Of a stretch of DNA of 64,000 nucleotides, positions 10,766 to 20,500 are shown piece by piece (position 1 is the stretch's first letter; every line of letters starts with the position of its first letter). The stretch comes from DATJKD01 sp963728295 (GTDB lineage Bacteria; Pseudomonadota; Gammaproteobacteria; Steroidobacterales; Steroidobacteraceae), in contig CAVSKB010000019.1 in assembly GCA_963728295.1 (NCBI GenBank), positions 310,001 to 374,000 of the forward strand, in the 5' to 3' direction. Under the pieces are notes generated by a model. The model was not told the DNA's origin. It saw only the letters and a program-made list of their open reading frames with translations, and searched no databases. A program made the translations under genes and the position numbers.

Positions 10766-10781
10766 GTTATGCAGTCATAAC
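10766..10781. promoter_or_regulatory. LysR-type (CysB-like) palindromic operator candidate upstream of cysJ
   Basis: A perfect inverted repeat GTTATG-CAGT-CATAAC lies 69-84 bp upstream of the cysJ ATG. It contains a T-N11-A core, the general recognition form of LysR-family regulators, at a typical activator position. Cys operons in gammaproteobacteria are activated by the LysR protein CysB, so this is a plausible site. CysB sites are poorly conserved, so the assignment is inference. Confidence 0.45.
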
Positions 10782-10882
10782 CCCGGCCGTGACGACCGGG
10801 ACATGGCCACGCCCTGTCAACTCTCAGTGCACCGAGTCCGATAACCGCACGAGTAACTGTCTCCAATCGCTTACACGTTCTT

Positions 10883-10906
10883 GGGTACCACCGCTCGCTG
10901 GTGCCC
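10883..10906. other. stem-loop in the cysJ / Ig-protein intergenic region
   Basis: The 316-bp gap between the divergent cysJ and Ig-like protein genes holds the palindrome at 10766-10781 and this hairpin: GGGTACCA, an 8-nt loop, then TGGTGCCC, with one G-T pair. It lies about 110 bp before the Ig-protein start and may be part of that gene's leader or an operator. No T-run follows. I see no other ordered element or small gene in the gap. Confidence 0.3.
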
Positions 10907-11013
10907 CCTAGAGTCGCGCCAATCGAGCGGAGCCTCGAGACCCCGATCGCACGGCGGCGCCGGGAATCCTGCAGGGACGGTCCGACCGCTTTGGCACGAA
11001 AGGGGAAATCAGC

Positions 11014-12198
11014 ATGAACCTGGGTGTTCCTGCATTGGTCGGGGCTTTATTCCTCATCTCCTGGGCCGCGCCGCTGAAGGCGGTGGCCGCCAATACCGTC
11101 CCCAGTATCTCGGGGGCACCTGCCAGGTCGGTCAGGGCATTCGAGCAGTACAACTTCCGCCCGGTCGCCCGTGATGCCGACCGGCAGCGGCTGCGGTTTG
11201 CGATCGCCAACAAGCCACCCTGGGCGGTCTTCGACCCCGCCACCGGCCGACTCTACGGAACGCCCAAGGCCGCGTACGCGGGCATCACCTTCGACGTCAT
11301 ACGCATTTCGGTCAGCGACGGAATTACGCGGCGCTACCTGCCCGGATTCAGCATCCAGGTGAAACCGGCGAACCGTGCTCCCGTAATGTCCGGAAGACCG
11401 CTCACGTTCGTGCCGGTCGGCCAGAGCTACGCGTTCCGCCCAATCGCCCGTGATCCGGACGGCCAGCGGCTGGCGTTCACGATCGCGAACCGGCCTGCGT
11501 GGGCGACATTCGACAGGACGTCGGGACGTCTGGCGGGCCGTCCCGCGCGTTCATTGGCTGGGAGGCTCTATCGAAACATCAGTGTCTGCGCGTCCGACGG
11601 ACGGGCCAGGGCGTGCCTGCCGGCGTTTTCGATACGCATTGCGGCGTCGAACAGGGCACCCCGAATCTCGGGCACGCCCAGCCGCACCGCAAGAGTCGGC
11701 GCCAGCTATTCGTTCAAGCCCCGGGCGTTCGACGCGGATCGCCAGAGGATCTGGTTTCTGATCGTGAACAAGCCCGCGTGGGCTACCTTCGATCGACACA
11801 CCGGTCGGCTCAGCGGCACCCCGCGCGCCTTCCATGCGGGCAGGACGACCCGTGGAGTGCGGATCGCAGTGACCGACGGCTATTCCAGGACGTGGTTGCC
11901 GGCCTACTCGCTGCAGGTCGGCGGTTCGCCCGTTGGGAGCGGCAGCGCAAGACTCAGCTGGTCCGCGCCGACCCGCAATACGGATGGAAGCCGGCTGACC
12001 AGCCTCAGGGGATTCGTCATCGAATACGGCACGAGGCGCGATCAATTGAACGGACGCCTCGATGTGCGAGGCGAAGCGGTAACGGCCGCCGTCGTCGAAG
12101 ACCTGGCGCCGGCAACCTGGTATTTCGGCGTGCGCGCCGTCTCGACGGCGGGAATCGAGAGCAGGCTCTCGGAGCTCGTCAGCACGACGATCCCGTGA
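11014..12198 (+). CDS. secreted protein with three Ig-like (He_PIG-type) repeats and a C-terminal FN3-like domain
   Basis: A 394-residue intact frame with a signal peptide (cleavage near residue 27). Three tandem repeats of about 92 residues (about 30-117, 118-211, 212-305) each hold a motif like AxANKPPWAVFDPATGRLYGTP. The Asp-rich sequence following the repeat start (ARDADRQ or ARDPDGQ) and the WATFD..TGRL..P core match putative-Ig/cadherin-like domains of bacterial surface proteins. Residues about 312-394 look like a fibronectin type III domain (ARLSWSAPT ... TWYFGVRAVSTAG). It probably acts in adhesion or carbohydrate binding outside the cell. An AAAGGGGAAAT ribosome-binding site precedes the ATG. 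It converges on the giant outer-membrane gene. Confidence 0.75.
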   Translation: MNLGVPALVGALFLISWAAPLKAVAANTVPSISGAPARSVRAFEQYNFRPVARDADRQRLRFAIANKPPWAVFDPATGRLYGTPKAAYAGITFDVIRISVSDGITRRYLPGFSIQVKPANRAPVMSGRPLTFVPVGQSYAFRPIARDPDGQRLAFTIANRPAWATFDRTSGRLAGRPARSLAGRLYRNISVCASDGRARACLPAFSIRIAASNRAPRISGTPSRTARVGASYSFKPRAFDADRQRIWFLIVNKPAWATFDRHTGRLSGTPRAFHAGRTTRGVRIAVTDGYSRTWLPAYSLQVGGSPVGSGSARLSWSAPTRNTDGSRLTSLRGFVIEYGTRRDQLNGRLDVRGEAVTAAVVEDLAPATWYFGVRAVSTAGIESRLSELVSTTIP

Positions 12199-12240
12199 CC
12201 ACCCGCGCCCGTAAGCCCAGGGCGTAGCCGGGCGGAGCGC

Positions 12241-12258
12241 TCATGCGATCTCGCATGA
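12241..12258. terminator. palindrome between convergent genes
   Basis: TCATGCGA-TC-TCGCATGA is a perfect 8-bp inverted repeat with a 2-nt centre, in the 63-bp gap between two convergent stop codons. It may act as a bidirectional terminator or as a DNA-binding palindrome. There is no T-tract, so the terminator reading is weak. Confidence 0.35.
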
Positions 12259-12261
12259 TGC

Positions 12262-15200
12262 TCACATGGTTCCGATCAGGTTGAGGAAGAAGCCCTGGTG
12301 GTCGTAGCTGAGATCCGTCAGGTCGTCCGAGAAATCCGTGAAGTTGTACCCGGCACCGACCTTGAAGTGATCGCCCAGATAGCGGTAGACCGCCACCAGG
12401 GCGCCGCTGCGGCTCTGATCGATGTCGGGCAGATCGAGCGTGCGGGCCTCGACCAACCCCTCCCAGACCTCGCGGATCCGCAGGTCGGTCCGCAGGATCA
12501 CGAGCTGCGCTGAATTGTCGAAGTACTCCCGGTTCTCCCGATCCAGGCTGATCTCGCCCAGCCTGTACGCGTACTTGCCGCCGATCGACCAGGCCGCGGT
12601 CAGGTCGTAGCCCAAGTCGACCGAAGCGACGTGGCTCTTCTGGATGAACTCGGCAGCCGTGTCCTGCAACGTCACCTGGTCGGTCGTGGGCACGTTGAAG
12701 AAGTAGGTGTACTTGGCGAGCGCGTTGAGCCGATCGTTACGCACCGGCCGGTACGCGTACCCGACCACGGCCTCGGTGTATCCGCCGTCGTAGAAATCGC
12801 CCTGCGTGCTGTCGCTCACCGCGTGATTGAGCTTGCCGATCAGACGCCAATCCGGCGTGAGCTGGTACTTCAGGTTATTCCGGTACAGCCACGTGGTCCG
12901 CTCGATCACGGTCGCGTCGAGCTGCTCGGTTTCGTCCATGCGGTATTCGATCGCGCTCGAGAACTGTATCGAGTCGCGACCATAGCCAACCCTGATACCG
13001 CCCGCCTTGCGGTCGGTTTCGGCGCCCGTCTGTGAGTCCTCCAGGGTTCCGAAGTCGGCGTTGGCTCCCAGGTTCCACCGGTCGCTTGCGACCAGGTTGA
13101 TCCCGGTCGCATGCGTGAGCCCGGCGAGCGAATCGGTGTCCTGGTACCGCTCCTCGAGGTACACGCTGCTGGCGTCCGAGAGACGGCGCTTCACCCCCGA
13201 CACCAGGCTTGATCGCGGCGCGTAGAGGCCGTTGTCCGCGCGCTCGTTCTCCAGTGCGTAGTTCAGGTAGAGGTTCGTGCGATCGGTCAGCAGGTAGTTG
13301 GTTCCGAGCCGGCCGCCGGGTCCCAGGTCGCCGTCCGAGACTTCCGCGTCGAGCCGGAATCGATCCGTGAAGCGATACGAGCCGCCCGTGCCGACCCGGC
13401 CGTTGTCCTCGCGGTCGCCGGTCTTCGACAGCGTGTCCTGCACGAAGCCGTAGACGCGCCAGGTGGAGCCGGAGTCGTAGGCCACCTGCGCGATGCCGTC
13501 GGTGCGCTCGCCCTGCTCCTGCGTCAGCGGGCACGACCGGCGAATGGTCTTCGCGCAGGTCGTTGCGCAGGCCCGTGCTCACGCTCCAGGCGTTGGTCAC
13601 CTGGAAGCCGAGGTCGATTTCCTGCGCGGTGGTCTCCAGTCCCTGCTTCTGGATCCGCTGATCGCTCTTGGCGCTGACGCTGCAGCCAGTCCGTCACCGG
13701 CATCGTGAATGTGCCGCCGACGTGGTCGGTGTCGGTCACCGTCGCGAGCCCGGGCGCCGAATAGCCTTCGCCCATGGTCTGCGTGTAGAGCGTCAGGCGC
13801 CCTTTGCCGCTCGCGAAGAAGTCGCCGACTCCGACGCTGAGATCCGCGCGGTAGGCATCGGCGCTCGCGTCCGTAAAGCCCAGGTCGTCGTAGCCATAGA
13901 AGTCGAAGCCGCCGTCGTCCGAGCGCATCGCATTGGAGACCAGCCCCTCGCTGCGGCCGGCCTGCAGCTTGATCCACGACTCGGCGCTCATCCGCAGCGT
14001 CAGGTCCGCGGCGTTCAGGCTCGAGTCCTGGTCGCCCTCGTCGTTGGCATTTGAGGTCAGGCCCAGCTTGACGTGCTCGTTCAACCAGACGTGACCCTGC
14101 CCGCCCGCGGCCACGGCGTCGGTATCGTCGAAGCCCGGCGTGTATTCATAACGCACGACCAGGAACGCCTCGTCGCCGCTGACACCGCCGCTGCGGATCA
14201 GGAGATCGTCGTCGACGGTCGCGGACAGCGGCTCGGACAGGAGCACCCGGCCCTGCAGGTAGTCGATGTCGTAGTCGATCGCCGGACGCAGGTTCACGAC
14301 GCCGGTCACGATGCGCGAGTCCTTGTCGCGCAGCTCGACGCGTACGCGTGTCGGAACCCGGCAGGATGTCCTGGCGTCGCAGGAAATAGAGCGAACCACC
14401 GGTGCCGCGGAATTCCTCGAAGCTGGCGACGGTGCCGGGCTCGGCCGCGAACCCGTCGATTGCATAGCGCTGCTCGCCGAAGCTGGTCGTGGTTTCGGAC
14501 TCGTAGTGGCCATTCGCGCCGTAGAGACCGCGGTCGACCTGGGCCAGCTCGTTCTGCATGTAGCCGACCTTGAAGTTGCCCCACAGGCCGTGGTTCTCAC
14601 CCTCGCTCAGCTTGACGTAGAACTTGCCCATCGTCGGCGCCATTTCCTCGACCACCGCGTCGTCGCCGAAGGTCGGGTAGTGGTAGTCCGGATCGATGCG
14701 CCGGAACAGCGAGTCGGGTGACTTGTCGAGGAAGTTGCTGAACAGATCGTCCAGCGGGCCCTCCTCCGTATCGGCGCTCGCCGTCAGCCGCCAGTGCTCG
14801 CCGAACTTGCCGCTTGCGTAGAACGCGAATCGGCCGTCCAGAGAGGAGTCGAGGTCCTGTGGCGAGTTGGCGCCCTGCAGCAGCTCCGCGGGGCCATTGG
14901 TGCGGTTCTCGGACATCGTGACGTCCGCGACACCGACGTAGAACCAGTCGTTGCGCTTCAGCTCGAGGTCGCTGAGGAAGAGCGTCCCGTTGCCGGCCTC
15001 GTCCAGCATGGCGACTTCGACCGTCTGTGCGCCCGACGGCAGGATTTCCTCGGCGACGAAGTTGCCCTGCGCGTCGACCGGCACCGCCCGTCCCGCCACC
15101 CATACGCCGTGCCCGGCCGGCACGCCGCTGCCCCGCACCTTGATCGTGCCGCTGCCAAGCTGAATGTTGCGGATCGCGAGGCTGTTCTCGCCATAGGCGG

Positions 15201-17522
15201 CCAGCAACTGGCGATCCTGCTCGGTCGAAGCGGTCTGCAGCTCGCTCGCCCGCTCCGGCGCAACCGGACACTTCGGGCGAACCAGGCTCTTCCGACGGAC
15301 TGGTCTCGTCCTGCTCCGGCACATCCGCCTGAGCGGATTCGGCGGGCTGCTCCTGCGGCTGATCCGGCTGCTCGGGCTGCCCGGTGATCCGCCGTCGACA
15401 TCGCCGAAGCCTCCGCCTCGGCTTCCGGCGCAGTTGCAGTGCGGTAGACCATCCAGAGCGGCTTCGGGCTGGTCTCGTCGAAGTTGCCCTTGGCGTCGTA
15501 GGCACGCAGCACGTACTGGAGCTCGCGGACCGGCCCCGGGAACCGTTCCACCGACGGCTGCCACTCGGCCAGACCCGCGCGATCGATCTCGAGCACCTGC
15601 AGCGGCGACGACTGCACCGACTGCCCGTGACCGAAGATGCGCACCTCCGCTCGCTCGATGAAGTGCCCGTAGTTTGCGTACATGCGGAAGCGAACCGGCG
15701 ATGCCGTCATCCCTTCCTCGCCCGCGTCGACGAACTCGACCGAAGCCGGCGTCGCCGCGACGGCGAGCCGCCGCCGCGATTCGAGATTGTCGAACCGGAA
15801 CTCGATGTTGGCCTTATCCAGCGCGACGTCGGTGCAGCGCTGGATGTCCGAGGAGCTGCGCGCCGGGTCGTCGATCGGCTCGCCGTCGACGGTGATGCGC
15901 ATCAGGTTGAGCTCGAACGGGTTCTTCGGTTTCAGCTCACGGGTCAGGCGCGTGATGTCCACGCCCTCGTAATCGTCGAGCGGCGCGAGCTCGTCGTAGA
16001 CGACCTGCACGCGCACGTATGAGGTCTCCCCGCGGATGAAGCCGGCGTTGACGACGTCGTCCGAGTGCACGAAGCCACGGCCTTCGTGCTCGGCCTGCGA
16101 CGGCTCGAGGTCCATCTGCGCACTCACCGTCTCCATCGCGCGCTTTGCGCGCGCCGCCGAGAGGCCCACGTCGTCGCCGTAGACCATCGCGGTGCGGCGA
16201 TCCAGGGGATCGTTCGCCGTGTAGCCGATGAACCGCAGGCGCACGTTCCGGCGACCGGCCAGGTCGTTCATCGCACGACGCAGACTGTCGGTATAGCCCG
16301 CCGGGATCAGCGCGCGTCCGTTCTCGAGCTCGAGCGGCAGCGATCTTGCCCCAGGGCGGGTCGTACACCTTCGTGAGGAGCTGATCGCCCTCTTCGGCGG
16401 GGCACAGCTGCGGCTCGTCGGGCAGCTCCTGCAGCGGATCGTCGTACCAGAACTCGGCCTCGACGCGGCGATTGAGCGCGCGCCCCTGCGCGGTCTCGTT
16501 GGACGCGACCGGCAGAGACGCGCCGCGGCCATCGCTTTCGAACGCCGTGCTCGGAAGGCCCAGTGTCTCCTGCATCGCCAGCGCGACGCGGTGCGCTCGC
16601 GCCTTGGAGAGCGCCAGGTGGTTCCCGTAGATGCTCGCGGCCCGGCCGGTCAGCGGCACGTCATCGGTGTAACCGATGAACCGGATCCGCACGTTCTGCT
16701 TGTCGCGCAGGTTGTGGACTGCCTGACGGACCTGCCGGGTGAACTCCTCGGTCAGGCCGGCGGTGTCGTCTTCGTAGCGCAGCGGGGCAACCAGGTTCCT
16801 GACGCGTGCGCGGCGCGCGTGGCCCTCCAGATAGCGCATCTTGCAGACCGTCTCGACCCGGCAGACCTTGATCTGCTTGAAGTCCGCGGCGACGAGCACC
16901 TCCTCCTCGCGCAGGCTTTCCTTTGGCTGGTCGTACCAGACCTCGACCTCGACGCGCCTGTTGAGCGCCCTGCCATCCGCGGTCGCGTTGCTGGCGATCG
17001 GCCGTGTGTCGCCGGCCCATTCGAACGAGATCGCCTCCGGCGGCAGCCCGAGCGCGAGCTGGAAGAACTCGGCCACCTCGCCGGCGCGCTCGCGAGACAG
17101 GCCCGCGTTGTCGCCATAGACCTGGGCGAGCCCCTGCGGACAGCGGCTGCGAGTCCGCGTGGCCCACGAAATGCACGCGCACGTTCCTGCGGTCGCGCAT
17201 GCCGTCGAGTATCTGGCCGAGCCGCTCGACGTAGCCGCCCGGAATGTCGGCCACGCCGGACTCGAAGCGGATCGGCGGCACGACGCTCGGTGAGCTTGAC
17301 GGTCTCGAGCTCCTCGCCCACGACCTGCTGCGTCTCGAGCCGATCGCCGGTCTCGCTCTCGAGCGTCGCGGGATCGCGTATCCACTTCCCGAACGGCTGA
17401 TAGTCGTCCAGGTGCCGCTCGACGGGCTCGCCCAGCGGCGAGTCGACGACGTCCTCGGCGTGGACGACGGCCAGGGTCGCCATGAGGCACGACAGAAGCA
17501 GCAGAGAGATGCGCTTGTACAT
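12262..17522 (-). CDS. giant outer-membrane protein: three OmpA-like domains plus C-terminal beta-barrel region (frame-disrupted)
   Basis: The corrected product is about 1750 aa. It starts at ATG 17522 with a clear signal peptide (MYKRISLLLLSCLMATLAVVHA split over two blocks: MYKRISLLLLSC and LMATLAVVHA). Three OmpA-like peptidoglycan-binding domains follow, each with a VHFVGHAD- or RFIGYTDD/TAND-type core and ending in ALNRRVEVEVWYD-like sequence (about 17290-16920, 16760-16440, 16340-15970). Next come an FN3-like region, a Pro/Glu/Gln linker near 15330 and a long strand-rich region (RIDPDYHYPTFGDD, SLYFLRRQDILPGSDT, IDYDIDYLQGRVLLSEP) ending in a barrel-like C-terminus, FFLNLIGTM. At least five indels break the frame (about 17280, 17150, 16350, 15300-15430, 14340, 13680-13500). 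It begins 5 nt after the stop of the DUF11 gene, so the two are probably translationally coupled. It likely anchors a surface structure to peptidoglycan; no function is known to me. Confidence 0.75.
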
Positions 17523-17527
17523 ACCGA

Positions 17528-20500
17528 TCACCTGCCGGACGGCTCGCGCACTGCGGACTTCTCGGGCGGTCCGCCGAGGCGCCAGAAGACTTCGGGCTCG
17601 ATGGTGAGCTGGTAACTCGAGTTCTTTGCCTCCCACGATTCGGTGATCTGCCTGCGTATCGCCTGCACGCGCCGCTCGACCAGATCGGCATCCTCGACGT
17701 CGGCCAGGTAGGACAGGCGCAGCACGGCCGGTGCCTTCTCGCAGTTCGTCGAGCAGCAGTCTGCAGCCGGGGCTGCCACTGGATGCGGATCTCGGTGGTG
17801 CCCGGCTCGAACACGGCATCGGCGATGTCGAGTCCGACGACGCGATGGATCGACGCGCCGAAGTTGAACTTGAGCGCCTTGCCGCGCGTCGCGCGCTGGA
17901 CGCAGCGCCGATTCGGTGGACGGCCGGTAGCCGCTCGGCAGCGTGCGGTCATCGAGCTTGAGCACGAAGTTGCTGCCGCGGCCCTCCTCCGGCGTGATCG
18001 CGCAGGTGATGTGGTACCGCCCATGCGCATCCGTGATCGCCGACAGGCCGCGGGCGGTCACGACCCGCACACCGGCGAGCCCGCCTTCGCCGTCGTCCTG
18101 GACCTTGTTGCGGTTGGCGTCGTCGAACACCTTGCCCGTGACGTCGGTGCAGTCGAAGGTCGGATCCGGCACGACACGCACCGTGGCGGTCGCCTCGCCC
18201 GACATCGCGTTGCCCGTCAGGCCGTGCACCACCTGCGCGCGGTTGACGAACTCGCCCTCGGTTACGCCGGCGCCCACGGCGAGCAGCAGCACGAGCTTGT
18301 GCTCGCCGGAAGCCGCCAGCGTGAGACCACCCCAGGCGAGCTCGCGACCCGAGACCGTGGGCTCGACCGGCACGCCATCGAGCCGCGCGGAGCCCTCGAC
18401 GTAGGCGAAGCCCGCCGGGAAGCGATCGACGATCGTGACGTCGGGGAGCGCGACCTCGAACTGGTTGTGCACCGTGATGGTGTACGGCACCAGCTGGCCG
18501 CGCGTGACGTTCAGCATCGGCGTCGTCTTGCTGATGGCGACCGCGCCGTCGAGCGTCGGATCGAGCGGCAGGTGGTTGTTGAAGAGCTGGCTCGAGCCTG
18601 GCAACTGCTGCCGTCGAGCATCAGGTGCACGTGGTGATTGGTGCTCGGCGCTGCGCGCCGGCACCGACGTCGCCGGCGCGAACTCGGAAACCTGCACCTC
18701 GCAGTGCTGCGCCGTTGCGGCGATCGCGTCATTGGCGCTGGCCGGGCAGGACGGCACGGAGAACGGTGCGGTCGCGGGGCCGGAGATCGGCGGGATGAAC
18801 TGCGAATAGCCCGGCGACGTAGTCGCCCCGCCAGGCACGCTCACACCGATCAGGTAGTTGCCGCCGCTCGGGCAGGCCGGGTCGTTGAAGTTGATGTCGA
18901 ACTTGTACCAGCCGCTTGCGAGCGTGACCTGGTTCTGGTGCGCCGGATCGTCGAAGCAGCTCGCCGGCAACGCGGCGCCGCTGCCGGCATCGAGCAGCGT
19001 GAGGACCGCGCCGGCTACGGCGTAAGCGCGTGATGGAGTTGTAGACGACGCCGTTCGGGTCGATCGGCAGGTTGAGATTCTGCAGATTGGCGCCCGGCTG
19101 CACGACGATGTCGGTGATCCGCTGCATGTCGTTCGTGAAGTCGGAATCGGCGCGACCGAGCGCCGCGGTCGTGGCGACCGCGCCCGGCGCGAGGAAGCGC
19201 AGCTCGTAGACCTCGCCACTGAGGTAGTTCGGTGGCAGGCCGCTGATCCGGTACACGCCGGCCGCGTCGGTCACGCGTGGAGAACACCAGCTCGCCGTCG
19301 CGATAGAGGTCGACCGTCCAGCCCTCGAGCGGCCGCTCGGCCGTGTCCAGGCGCGTCGTCGAAGTCGGCGTCGTGCCACGCGGTGCCGTTCAGGACGCCG
19401 ACGCCCGGCATGCCGCCGATGTCGATCGAGACGCTCGCGCTCGCCGTCTGCGGCGGGTTGTTCCACGTGACGACGCCGGTGTTCGTGATGCGCGTGCCGA
19501 TCGCGAGGGCCGGCGCGATGAGCGCCCGGAAGCGCAGGACGACGGTTGCGCCCGGCTCGAGGTTGCCGTTCGTCGCGCCATAGTCGGCGGTGATCGTCGT
19601 GCCGGCGAAGCTGACGCCGGCCGTCGAACCGTTCATCGTCGCCGACTGGTCCACATAGGTGAGGTAGCCGGTCTGCGATGCGTCGAGGTCGTCGGTGATG
19701 ACGACGTAGAGCGCCGGCACCGCCGCGATGTTGGTGACGGTCACGACATACTCGAGCTCGGCGCCCGGCAGCGCGGGGCCGCCGCCGACCACCGCGACCT
19801 GCTTGGTGATCGAGAGCTGCTGGCCGGCGCCCACCACGACGACCGTCGGCTCGGGTCCGGTCGCCGGATTGCCGTCGCCATCGGTCAGCAGGTTCGGCAC
19901 CTCGACGGTCTCGACGACCGCCTGGTTGCTGATCAGCGTGCCGGTCGGCATGCCGTCGTTGACGCGCAGGTCGAACTGCAGGACCGCCGAGGCGCCCGCC
20001 GAGATCGTGCCCGCGCCCGCACCGGGCAGCGGCGGCGTGAGGTCGGAGGAGCTGATGTTGATGCCCGCAGCGAGCGGCGAGACGCCGCCATCCGGCTGGC
20101 CGACCGGCAGCCCGTTGAGCAGCGTGGAATCCGCGACGTAGGTCGTGTTCGCCGGAACGGCGTCGCGCAGCACGACGCCGGTCGCGGCAATCGTGCCGGA
20201 GTTCTGCACGCTGATCGTGTAGCGCAGCACGTCGCCCGGATCGACGACGCCCGGCGTGCCCTGATCGACGAACAGCGACGACGCTCTTCGCGGCAAAGAG
20301 CAGCGGCAGGTTGCCGACGATGTCGCGCGTCGGATCGTTGACGGTCGGCGTCGCCGGATCGTCGGACGGCTGGTCGACGATGCCGGCGTCGACCGCGGTG
20401 ACGAAGCCCTGGTTCGAGATCACCGTGCCGTCGATCACGGTCGGGTCGACGACGACGTCGAACGTGATCGTGGCGACGTTGTCCGGAGTGGCGGGCACTC

